A stretch of 64,000 bases of DNA, taken from NCBI GenBank assembly GCA_958450365.1, contig CAUEEP010000914.1:682001-746000 (forward strand), read 5' to 3'. The stretch comes from Mesorhabditis belari (lineage: Eukaryota > Nematoda > Chromadorea > Rhabditida > Rhabditidae). Below are positions 41,731 through 53,300 of this stretch, in pieces (within the stretch, counting starts at the first letter, position 1; each line of letters starts with the position of its first letter). Under the pieces are notes generated by a model. It had not been told where the DNA came from. It worked only from the letters and a program-made list of their open reading frames with translations, and ran no database searches. A program made the translations under genes and the position numbers.

Positions 41731-43674
41731 TGTAAAAATTGCAGAACTCTCCCATTTTTTCGCAATATTTTCATTTTTTGAGAAGAACTCGGGGTAGGCT
41801 AGTTTCCGCAATTTTTTTTGCGTAACAGGGTCGTTTGCGCAACTCGCCATAACTTTCTTCTAAGTGGACCAATCTTTATGATTTTGGTTTCATTTTGTAG
41901 ATCTCAATAAGTGCAGCAAAATGAAACCAAAATCATAAAGATTGATCCACTTAGAAGAAAGTTATGGCGAGTTGCGCAAACGACCCTGTTGCGCAAAAAA
42001 ATTGCGGAAACTAGCCTACCCCAAGAACTCCCATCAAAACGTGTCTATGTTATCAAAAAGAAGAAATAAATAATATTTAGTAAAAAATTCTATCAACAAA
42101 AGAATTTACAAGGAAAATCCTGTTCTGAAGTTGTGAATTTATAGACCACCTTTTATTGTATCGCTTAAAAGTATGTTTTCATAATTTTCTCGCTTTTCTT
42201 TTTTCTTTTCGTCTTTTATTCTTGTTTTTCAATTATGATTATTCAATTTCAGACATGTCGATTGGTACAAAACTGACGATTATGGAGCAAATTGATGTGT
42301 TGAACACTCTCGGATAGTCACAAGTGAAGATTGCTAAACGATTGAAGCGCTCCCGGAAGATTGTAAAAACGCATTTGAATTCCAAGAAGACCCCAAAGAA
42401 GAAAGAAGCTCGAGGAAGAAAGAAAAAACTGACCGAACGTGCCGAACCATCTGTAACAAAGTTATCCATGAAGGGGGCGTCGTTTGAGGATGTTCGCAAA
42501 GATCTGAGCGATGTAGGAGTTGAAGTTTGTCGCGAAACCGTTCACAATGTTGTTTGCCGATCGCCAATTATCGTTTATGAGCTGATGGAAAAGGCCGCAA
42601 AGCTGAAAAGGAGCATCGAATCGAAAAAGCATGCGAATTGAATTCGCCAAAAGGAACCAGAAGACCGTCTGGAAACAAGTAGATTATAGCCGTGTTACTA
42701 ATCATTTTTGGTGATCTGGAGCAATGAAAAGAAATTCAACGGTCCTGATGGCGTTCATGGTTATTGGAGGGATTTGAGGACCGAGCCGATCATCTTCAGC
42801 AAGCGAAATTTTTGGTAGCGGTACCGTGATGGCTTGGGGAGCATTCCGAGAGCATTCTGAGACGGAGCTGCATTCCGAGCATTGCATTGGGGAGCATTCC
42901 GAGACGACGAGCTGGCGGGATTGGGACTTATTGGACTCAAATGGACTCAAATGCTTATCAAAAAGTCTTGCAGAAACACCTAGTCGCCTATTTGCATTGA
43001 TATCCGGGCAATAACTTCACTTTTATGCAAGATAACGTCTCAATTCATGCAAGTGGCTCTACGATGAGGTAGTTGACAGCAAAGAATATTGATGTTTTGA
43101 AGTGGCCAGCGTGTTCGCCTGACTTGAGCCCTATCGAGAACCTTTGGGGAATGCTAGCCTGAGACGTCTACAAAAATAACAAGCAATATTCAAATGTGAA
43201 AGAGCTCCGAGACACCATCGTGAAAGCCTGGAACAACTTGGATGGCAATTTTCTCCAAACATTGCTTTCTTGAATGCCCAGCCGTCTTTTTGAGGTCCGA
43301 TTGAATCAGGGAAAAGTAACACATTATTAATTGATAACTTTTTTTTGTTATTATGAAATAATGCGTTTGTACAATCTTCCGGGAGCGTTTCAATCTTTTA
43401 GCAATCTTCACTTGTGACTATCCGAGAGTGTTCAACACATCAATTTGCTCCATAATCGTCAGTTTTTTTTACAATAAAAGGTGCTCCATAATTTTTACAC
43501 AACTTCAAAACAGGTTTTCCTTGTAAATTTTTTTGTTTTTTGTTGATAGAATTTTAAAATCTTATTTATTTCTTATTTTTGATAATATAGACACATTTTG
43601 GGGAGAGTTCTTCTCAAAAAAAATGAAAATATTGCGAAAAATTGGGGTGTTCTATAATTTTTACACAGAGTGTA
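41731..43674 (+). mobile_element. Decayed Tc1-like transposon
   Basis: Ends CTGTGTAAAAATT...TTTTTCGCAATATTTTCATT are inverted at the right (AATGAAAATATTGCGAAAAA ... AATTTTTACACAG). Plus-strand transposase remnants: KIAKRLKRSRKIVKTHLNS (HTH, 42324), VTKLSMKGASFEDVRKDLSD, VHGYWRDLRTEP, GTVMAWGAFRE, FTFMQDNVSIHASGS, WPACSPDLSPIENLWGMLA, KELRDTIVKAWNNLD. Multiple stops and frameshifts. A duplicated GAGCATTCCGAGA occurs near 42840-42905. Confidence 0.85.
41791..42022. mobile_element. Palindromic MITE GGGGTAGGCTAGTTTCCGCA with 8-bp target duplication
   Basis: Inverted ends GGGGTAGGCTAGTTTCCGCA at the left and its exact complement at the right. AAGAACTC stands on both sides (41783-41790 and 42023-42030) and the host Tc1-like arm reads through once it is removed. 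Eight bases is the hAT-type duplication length. Confidence 0.8.
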
Positions 43675-44015
43675 TAAGGCGGCGTATGTAAGGCATCGTA
43701 TATAAAGCGGGGCATATAAGAGAGCGTATATAAAGTGGGGCATATAAGAGAGCGTATATAAGGCCGGCGCTCGTGATTTTTCCTGTGTATAAGGCGGCGT
43801 TGATAAAGCGGCCTATATAAGACGGCGTAAATAAGACGGCGTATATAAGACAGCGTATATAAAACAGCGTATATAAGGCATCATATATAAGGCATCATAT
43901 ATAAGGCATCGTATATAAGGCATCGTATATAAGGCATCGTATATAAGGCGGCGTATATAAGGCATCGTAAATAAGGCATCGTAAATAAGGCATCGTAAAT
44001 AAGGCATCGTATATA
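43670..44015. repeat. 14-bp array AAGGCATCGTATAT
   Basis: About 20 units of ATAAGGCATCGTAT and variants inside the outer element. Confidence 0.85.
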
Positions 44016-44137
44016 AGGTGGCGCTCGTGATTTTTCCTCGCCAATTTTTTGCAATAATTTCCGCTAAAAGTACGGTAATTTTTCTCAAGTGTACGCTTTA
44101 AAAAAACGCATTACGCGTAAGGAATACACCCTAGTCA

Positions 44138-44925
44138 AGTTCAGGCACCGGTTTTCCGGGTTCAGACCTGTACTCGAGATCGGGCAAGGTCTTTAACCAG
44201 CTCCAGACCTGGGCTCAATTTCACCAACTGCTAAATTTAGCAAAATTTTCGGTTTCACCACAAAAACTTTAGTGAAACCGATCTGTGAAAACAGCCAAGC
44301 AATTTGTATTTTGAAGAAAACCCCGAATTTTATCGAGCGTCCCCCAAGGTCTTATCGCTTTTCAAAGAAGAAATGTTCCAAAAATCATCGAATCTTTTCT
44401 CAAAGAACGAAAAAGATCCGTAAATTCGATCCCATTTCTTCAAATTCTTCAATTTCCACCACGTGATCGAAAAGATTTTCCAAAATCTCGCTCTTTTTTA
44501 TCGTATCTTTTTGTCGTATCTTTTTTCCGCTCGAAAACAACTCCGAAAATTTCGGCGCGGAATTGTCGACGATTTATCGCTTTTTCTGAAATGGTCTGAT
44601 CACAGGAACCTTTGATAATTTGAGTTTTATCAAAACTCAAAGATTATCGAAGTTAAACATCAAAGATTTCTGGAGAATCGATCTCCGAATTCAATCAGAT
44701 CGACTCTCAGATCCGATTCAAGCTTTTTTGAAAACATCTAGAAAATTCTGAATTCAAACAGTAAACAGGAAAGCTTTAAAGCAAATTTCTCTAAATCTTT
44801 AAAGCAGCAAAATCTTTAAAGCAAGCAAGCAAAGCTAGTTAATATTTCGGTTTGGGCATTTTCTTACGACTTTTTGCCAGGGTAGGCTTTTTGCTTGCTT
44901 TAGTAGCTAAAAATTACCAGCTGGA
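44138..44925. other. No gene recognised
   Basis: AT-rich, short ORFs without motifs. It shares the phrase CTAAATTTAGCA with the lpd-3 intron near 15850. Confidence 0.4.
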
Positions 44926-44929
44926 AATC

Positions 44930-45500
44930 AAAGCAGAACTGATTTGGCTTGTAATGGGGTTCTGATTTGGCTTTTAATTGGCTTCTGATTTGGCTTTTAA
45001 TTGGCTTCTGATTTGGCTTTTAATTGGCTTCTGATTTGGCTTGTAGTTGGCTTCTAATTTGGCTTGTAGTTGGCTTCTGCTTTGGCTTTTGATTAGCTTC
45101 TGATTTGGCTTGGAATTGGCTTCTAATTTGGCTTGTAATTGGCTTCTAATTTGGCTTGTAATTGGCTTCTGCTTTGGCTTTTGATTGGCTTCTGATTTGG
45201 TTTGTAGTTGGCTTCTGATTTGGCTTGGAATTGGCTTCTAATTTGGCTTATAGTTGGCTTCTGATTTGGCTTGTAATTGACTTCTAATTTGGCTTGTAAT
45301 TGGCTTCTGATTTGGCTTTTAATTGGCTTCTGATTTGGCTTTTAATTGGCTTCTGATTTGGCTTGTAGTTGGCTTCTGATTTGGCTTGGAATTGGCTTCT
45401 GATTTGGCTTTTAATTGGCTTCTGATTTGGCTTTTGATTGGCTTCTGATTTGGCTTTTAATTGGCTTCTGATTTGGCTTTTAATTGGCTTCTGATTTGGC
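44930..45500. repeat. Array of TTGGCTTCTGATTTGGCTTT
   Basis: About 24 units of roughly 23 bp, AATTGGCTTCTGATTTGGCT with variants. Confidence 0.88.
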
Positions 45501-46080
45501 TAAGTATCGAAGCCAAGGAACAGTAAACCCTTCCAGTAGATTTAGACTAAAAGTATCCCACTCCCAATCCAGTCATTACCAAATTTTCTAAAAAAAACTT
45601 GAAAAATTCCCCCGCAAACTTTTCCTTTTCCATCAATTACCAAAGATGACCTTGAAATCGATCAAACGATGCGAAAATCAAAATTCATTTATTGGATCAG
45701 TTCGAGAGAATTTGCATAGCTAAAATGCATGCATTCTCGTCGATTAAACATAAATTTTAAGGTTTTAGAATGGTTACAATGGTTTTAGAATGGTTTTAGA
45801 ATGGTTTTAGAATGGTTTTAGAATGGTTACAATTCTGTAAACATCCTAAAACCTTCAAATAATTTATAACAAATCAAAAAAGTTCTCGCACACTTGTAAA
45901 TGAAAGCAAAAACTTCATTTTACGAAATGAAAGCTCAAATAAAATGTTTTATAGTTATTTTGAAGCTGAAATCCTGCCATTTCTAGAAGTAAATGATTCT
46001 GACGAAAAATCTGTAGCTTTTTCAAGAAATCTGTAGCTGTAGCTTGCACTGATCTTGCAAATGTTGCACAAGAATGCAGC

Positions 46081-46240
46081 AAGGGTGTGTTTATGAGTGA
46101 ACGGAAAGTACGTGCGAGCTTTTGCCATGCTCAGCCTCGATCAGCTGAGTTCAATGACGTCATGATCAAGTTTCTCGGGTTTAAAATATCGAAAGCCTTG
46201 AAACTTTGAAAATCCCCCAATTCCCCAAATCAAAAAGCAA
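46081..46240. repeat. Dispersed repeat GGGTGTGTTTATGAGTGAAC, copy 1
   Basis: About 150 bp nearly identical to 47991-48140, including CATGCTCAGCCTCGATCAGC. Unknown element; no ends recognised. Confidence 0.8.
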
Positions 46241-46429
46241 AAAGGACTTCCCCAAATGCTCGCACACTTGTAAATGATTCATTTTACGAAATGAAAGCTA
46301 AAACAAAATGTTTTATAGTTATTTTGAAGCTGAAATCCTGGCATTTCTTTTTTTCAAATTCTGATCTGATTCTGATCAAAAATCTGCAGCTCTCTAAACC
46401 ACATTTGCTATAAAATCGTTTTGAAAGTC

Positions 46430-46885
46430 GTTGGTAGATCTAGACGGGTTCCTAGTTAGATAGCTAGTTAGGTTCCTAGGTTCTGTCTACAATAATCCTG
46501 TCTACAATAATCCTGTCTACAATACTCCTGTCTACAATAGCTTCGTCTTGAAGCCAAAGGCCAGACTGGAGCGCCAGAATAGGTCAAACCTACCCTAGAG
46601 CTGTCTCTAGATCTAGAAGGGTTCCTAGTTAGATAGCTAGTTAGGTTCCTGGGTTCTGTCTACAATAGTCCTGTCTACAGTAGTCCTGTCTACAATAATC
46701 CTGCCTACAATACTCCTGTCTACGATACTCCTCTCTACAACACTCCTGTCTACAATAATCCTGTCTACAATAATCCTGCCTACAATACTCCTGTCTACAG
46801 TAGTCCTGTCTACAATACTCTTGTCTACAATAGCTCCGTCTTGAAGCCAAAGGCCAGACTGGAGCGCCAGAATAGGCTAAGCCTA
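46430..46885. repeat. Duplicated block with 15-bp array CTGTCTACAATAATC
   Basis: A unit (GTTCCTAGTTAGATAGCTAG, then the array, then GAAGCCAAAGGCCAGACTGG) occurs at 46445 and again at 46618 with more array copies. The CRQDY-type open frame is a repeat artefact. Confidence 0.85.
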
Positions 46886-47350
46886 CCCTAGAGCTGTCTC
46901 GATTTGAGAACTCTGTACTAGCCGCTCCAGTTACTGTAGTACAACAGTACTACTGTATCTGTATCCTTAAAGACGTCCTTTGTACAGTCCTGTACAGTCC
47001 TTTCCTCACCTTTGTACAGTCCTCACCTTTCCTTTGTACAGTCCTTCCTTTCTACTAAAGAGGCAAACATTGCGAAATCTGGGCGCAAAAATAACAAACA
47101 AAAACGTAATCACGCGTGAATTTCGCTGAAATTTCTCCAAATCGGGTTCTTTTCCCATTCTTTTTTCCCGAAAATCTGTTCTTTTCGTCTTTTGGCTCTT
47201 CGATTTTGATTTTCTAGCGGTGAGAGTGAAAGGGGCTAGGTTACCGAACAACAAACCCATCAAATGTATCCATTTATCCAAAAGTACATCAGATATTTCA
47301 CCGTTAGAGAAGTCGATTTAATTCATAATTGAAATTTGCTGTTATTGAAA
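46886..47350. other. Upstream region of the ZIP transporter
   Basis: Contains CCTTTGTACAGTCC repeats near 46980-47045 and a lysine-rich minus-strand ORF of 91 codons with no recognised motif. Presumably holds the ZIP promoter. Confidence 0.4.
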
Positions 47351-50300
47351 ATGTTTATTGGAAAAGATGGCCCCTGGTGGGCACGAATGGATGCTGAAGA
47401 GGTAAGGGGAAAGCTGATTTTTTGTTCATCTAAAAGTAAAGTAAAGTAAAGTAATTTGCATTAAGTATCTCAAGATTTATTAAGGCTGGAACTGGATTCG
47501 GTAGTTTTTTATAGGATTTGACAGGGAATATATAAAATTGTCTAAGAGTAGCTACCAGGGACAAGGCCGAAGCCAGAGCTTGAGCTTACAGCCAGAGCTT
47601 GAGCCTTGAGCCAGAGCTTGAGCCAGAGCTTGAGCCAGAGCTTGAGCTTACAGCCAGAGCTTGAGCTTACAGCCAGAGCTTGAGCCTTGAGCCAGAGCTT
47701 GAGCCAGAGCTTGAGCCAGAGCTTGAGCCAGAGCTTGAGCCAGAGCTTGAGCTTACAGCCAGAGCTTGAGCCTTGAGCCAGAGCTTGAGCCTTGAGCCAG
47801 AGCTTGAGCCTTGAGCCAGAGCTTGAGCTTACAGCCAGAGCTTGGGCCTTGAGCCAGAGCTTGAGCCAGAGCTAGAGCCAGAGCTTGAGCTTACAGCCAG
47901 CTTGAGCCTACATCTTTTACTGTAGCACTTTTTTTACTGATTGAGAGTTTTACTGATTTTTTACATGTTTACTGATTGAATGCAGCAGAAAGGGTGTGTT
48001 TATGAGTGAACGGAAAGTACGTGCGAGCTTTTGCCATGCTCAGCCTCGATCAGCTGAGTTCAATGACGTCATGATCAAGTTTCGCTGGTTTAAAATATCG
48101 AAAACCTTGAAACTTTGCAAATCCCCCGAATTCCCCGAATAAATCTCTCAAATGTGGGAGTGTTTCAAAGGGATCACGTAAATTTTTCTCTTAAAAAGTC
48201 GTATTTTTATCTGAAAATCAAACCGGTAACTTAAAAAAGCAATCATCCGTTTTTTCGTAATTCGTAATTGAACCCTTTTATCATATTTTGAAGATTTTTG
48301 AAGATCTAATTAAAGTAGATAGCTTTAAACCCCTAAAAATCTAGCATTTAGTGAAAATTTTCATCGAAATACAGTCGACTCTCGGAATAAAAAAAAACCA
48401 AAAAAAAATTTTTGATAGAGAATTTCAAATCGAAAATTTTTCCCTTTATACGGAGTTTTTCAATGCAATTTCATTTACATAAGTGTTTTTATTTATTTCT
48501 AAAAAACAATTCATAATAAAAAGAATAAAATCGTCTCAATATTGTTAAACTAAAACTTTTACAAAGTAGTAAAAAGATTCGTTAGCTTGCTTTGTTGAGA
48601 ACGGTGGAGGCGAATATCTTCAAAACGTTCTTTCATTTTTTCTCATTTTCAAGCATCATAGCTTTAGGAGTGCCGTTTTGTTCTAAAAAATGCTAGCATC
48701 TTGTAGCCAGCATCTTGTAGTCAGCAGCTTTGCCAGCAGCTTTGCCAGCATCTTGTAGCCAGCAGCTTGTGGTCAGCATCTTGTAGCCAGCAGCTTTGCC
48801 AGTATCTTTGCCAGCATCTTGTAGCCAGCATCTTGTAGCCAGCATCTTGTAGCCAGCAGCTTTGCCAGCATCTTTGCCAGCATCTTGTAGCCAGCATCTT
48901 GTAGTATTACGTATAGTGGCTGAATGAGCTTTTCGTTGCTATCAATAGAATCTTCATTAAATTTGGCTATAGAAAAGTAGAATTTATTTTGTATGCTCAA
49001 GTGTAAGAACATGTGCTCAAAGTGGTCAGTCTTATCGACTCTGGTTTAGAAGCTCGATTCCAGTTCGATTTCGAGCTCGATTCCCCTTCGATTTGGAACT
49101 CGACTCCTCTTCGATTTCGAGCTGGATTCTAGTCCTATTTCGAGCTCGATTCTAGTCCTATTTCGAGCTCGATTCTAGTCCTATTCCGAGCTCGATTCTA
49201 GTCCTATTTCGAGCTCGATTCTAGTTCTATTTCGAGCTCGTTTCCCCTTCGATTTCGAGCTCGATTCCAATTCCAAAGTTTGACTCCAGAAGCAGCTTCT
49301 TTACTTATCTCTAAAAATAACCGAATCTTTCGCTAAACCCTCCCAATTTTCTCTTTAGGATTGATGAATCGTTCTTTTTTCAATCAAAAGACAGGTCAAA
49401 TGTCTTTTCTTTTCCTCTTCTTTTCTCTCGAATTTCTCTTTTCTCATTTTTCTCTCTAATCAAGTGATATCGCCAGTGATCACACACACAAAATTTGGCG
49501 TCCAAAAAGAGAAATCTTCAAATGATTTGATGGTTTCTCTGCCTTTTTGAAGAGATTTTTAAAGTTTTCTATTCACTTTTATTGATTTGGATTCGTTTTT
49601 GAAAAAGGAGTAAACAAATTTTCACAAATTTTCACAAATTTTCACAAATTTCACAAATTACAAATTTTTATCGATTTTTCGATTGAATTCGTTCATTTTA
49701 AAGCTAAAATTTCTTAAAAAAGAAGAAAATAGATACCGTAAATACTGTAATAGTACCCAACCGCCCTCGTACAGTCGCGTAGTCACAAGTTTTTTTTAGT
49801 ATTTTTAGTATTTTTAGTATTTCATCTTTTTTAAAGCGCCCGTACTTTCAAAAAGTACGTCTTTGGTATCAAAAAATAGCCCTGAATCTCAGCTATTTTT
49901 TGACACCTATGCGAGCACTGTAGCATAAACCAGTGTCGAGAAAAACGCATTTAAAGCTAGACTACGCAATACTCCGCACCGTCATTATGGGCGGGGGTAC
50001 TATTACAGTATTTACGGTAGCTCTTTTTTTGAAAACCTTATTTTTAATTCATTGGAATAAAGTTTATTCATTTAGGTGATGCAAAATATTCTCCTGCAAA
50101 CGTGTCTAGCGTTGGCCATGTTCATCACGACGGCCGTCGCTGGCTTTTTGCCGATAAAGGTTTGTCATTAGTGAGCTGATTGGAGCTCATTAGTAAGCTG
50201 ATTCATTAAATCTGAAGCACACTCAAAAATAGCTAAAGAGCATTACAATTGTTTGTAAAGTTGAAAGCAAAGCAAAGTGTAAAGCAAATCAAAAACTTTT

Positions 50301-53300
50301 GCGCCACCGGGACTCGAACCCGCGACCTTCGGCTTACTGGACAAGTGTGTTAACCACCACACCACAACGCACTTCATTCCCTTGACTTCAGAGGGAGTCA
50401 AGTCATCGTAAACCAAAAAAACGGGCAACCAAAAACGGGACCACCGGGATATAACCGAGAATTACGTCTCGGACAACCAGTACCCGGTGGCCTAGTGGAT
50501 AGTATCCTAGCCCTCCGCGCAGCTCTCCCTGGTTCGGGTCCTGTTGCTGCCACCACCTTTTTGCTGTTTGCAAATGAATGCCAAATGAAAACACAAAAAA
50601 CCATTCTAAGCAGCAGGGGAGTCAAAAAATAAACCCTCTAGCGCGCCTTAGATCATTCGGTCATAAAGGAGCTTCACTAATTCGGCCTTTTTACAAAAAA
50701 AGGCCTCACTAACCCTCAAAACTAATTAGATTTTTTAAAATTAGATAAAAATAGACACCAATAGCCAAATTTTCAGCCAAATAGGTTCAGCCGTTTTTTC
50801 TCAAATCGCATAACAGACAGACATATTCTCTCTCTCTCTTTTAATAATTAGAGATTTCTATTTTTGTGTATGCTTTGATCCATTCGAAAGCTCTTGAGAA
50901 CCTCGATTTTTTGAGCTATAGATCGTAAGAATCCAATAGATTTGAAGCAAGTTAGAAGCGTTTATAGTTTAATTTTGTAGTGTTCATGTGTAAAAGTTGA
51001 TGTTATGCCTTTTAAAACAATGCTGACTAAATGACTAAAGTTGGAATTCAGATCCTTCGAATGCTAACGAAAAAGGACGGTTCACAATCACAATCGGGTG
51101 CTCGCTGGCTATCGCTTTTGTCTTGTTTCTCCGGTGGAGTGTTTATGGCCACATGCTTTCTCGATATTATGCCACATATCAAGTAAGTATCAAGTAAGTA
51201 TCAAGTAAGTTCAAGTAAGTTCAAGTAAGCTCAAGTAAGTTCATCAAGTAAGTTCATCAAGTAAGTATCAAGTAAGTATCAAGTAAGTAGCAAGTAAGTA
51301 TCAAGTAAGTATCAAGTAAGTATCAAGTAAGCTCAAGTAAGTTCATCAAGTAAGTTCATCAAGTAAGTATCAAGTAAGTATCAAGTAAGTATCAAGTAAG
51401 TTCAAGTAAGCAAGTTGAACAAGTTCGAAAGCACAAAATCGAAAAAATTGAATAAGTTTTGATATTCATTTCGATATTCGATATTACGAGATTGAAAGAG
51501 GGCTTAGGCGGTTGAAATCTCAAAAGCTGAGCCTGAGCGATTGAAATCTCGAAAGCTGAGCCTAAGCTATTGAAATCTCGAAAAGCTGAGCCTGAGCGAC
51601 TGAAATCTCAAAAGGCTGAGCCTAAGTGATTGAAATCCCGAAAAGCTGAGCCTGAGCGATTGAAATCTCAAAAAGCTGAGCCTGATGGATGGAAATCTCG
51701 AAAAGCTGAGCCTGAGCGACTGAAATCTCAAAAATCATCAACGAATTTTCAGTGAAAACTACGCAACTTTCCTCTCAGTCACCAAATGGGATCCCGATCT
51801 TCCAATTCCTCAATTTTTCATCTGTATCGGTTTCTTTGTCGTTTATCTCATTGAAGAGGCTTGTATAAAGGTTTGTAATGTGATTTAGAAGAAGATTCTG
51901 GTGAGAGGCTACTGTAGAACTACTGTAGAAATGGTGAAAGGCTGTAGAATTGCTGTAGAAATGGTGAAAGGCTGTAGAACTGCTGTAAAGCTGGTGAATG
52001 GTTGTAGAATGGCTGTAGAGCTGGTGAGTGGCTGCAGAATTGCTGTAGAACTAGTGAAAGGCTGTAGAAATACTGTAGAACCGGTGAATGGCTATAGAAC
52101 GACTGCAGAGCTGGTGAAAGGCTGTAGAATCCAGATATTGTCTTAATAAAGACACTAGATGCAACCGGATAGCTCCAAATTGCTTCGAATCCTGTTACTG
52201 TATCTTTAAGCAGCTCTTTAAAATGCAGAATGTTTCAGATTTTCTCAATGGGTCAAAATGGACATGGTTTACCCCCAGGCGGTCATCACGGTCATTCTCA
52301 CGGGAATGGAGTCGCTTTCCACGCCGAGGATCTCCCGCCAGCAATTGAAGAACAGGTGAAAAGAAAAGAGCAAAGAAAGGAACAAAGAAAAGAACAAAGA
52401 AAAGAACAAAGAAATAGAGCAAAGAAAAGAACAAAGCTTTCCAAAGTCTACAAAGCCTCAGAAGTCTAATATTAAGCTTAATAGAATAGATTTTATATAC
52501 TGGAATTTCTAAACGATATCTAGACGATATCTAGACGATTTCTAGATGATTTCTATACGAATCTCTAATTTCTGGATATCTAGACGATATCTAGACGATT
52601 TCTAGACGAATCTCTAATTTCTGGATTTCTAGACGATATCTAGACAATTTCTAGACGATATCTAGACGATTTCTAGATGATTTCTAGACGAATCTCTAAT
52701 TTCTGGATTTCTAGACGATATCTAGACAATTTCTAGACGATATCTAGACGATTTCTAGATGATTTCTAGACGAATCTCTAATTTCTGGATTTCTAGACGA
52801 TATCTAAACGATATCTAAACGATATCTAGACGATTTCTAGACGAATCTCTAATTTCTGGATTTCTAGACAATTTCTAGACGATATCTAGACGATATCTAG
52901 ACGAATCTCTAATTTCTGGATTTCTAGACGATATCTAGACGATATCTAGACGATTTCTAGATGATTTCTAGACGAATCTCTAATTTCTAGATTTCTAGAC
53001 GATATCTAGACGATATCTAGACGATATCTAAACGATATCTAAACGAATCTCTAATTTCTGGATTTCTAGACGATATCTAGACGATATCTAGACGATTTCT
53101 AGACAATTTCTAGACATATTTCTAATTTCTGGATTTCTAGACGAAACCCTCAATGGGTAAACCGTTGAAAGCTCGAGATCGTCACCGAATCTCTGAGTCG
53201 AGTAATGCAAATGTGATGACGTGAGTAATAATGAAATAAAGTAATGAAAAACTTTACACAATTGCTTGGTTTTATCATTTCTCACTAACACTTTCGATTT

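Larger units (their letters stand above)
41163..44137. mobile_element. Outer foldback element with AGAGTGTTTTCCTCG ends
   Basis: Arms of about 135 bp at 41163-41300 and 44003-44137 match along their length (AAAAATTACCGTAC, AATTATTGCAAAAAA, AAAATCACGAGCGCC, CTTATATACGA). It now contains the three elements listed next plus a 14-bp array. Confidence 0.75.

Noticed and set aside
46641..46850. CRQDYCRQEY cysteine-rich ORF
   Set aside because: Translation of a 15-bp tandem array.
50300..50371. Functional tRNA-Thr gene
   Set aside because: The acceptor and T arms look fair, but the anticodon stem does not pair and other copies are equally defective; treated as SINE-derived.
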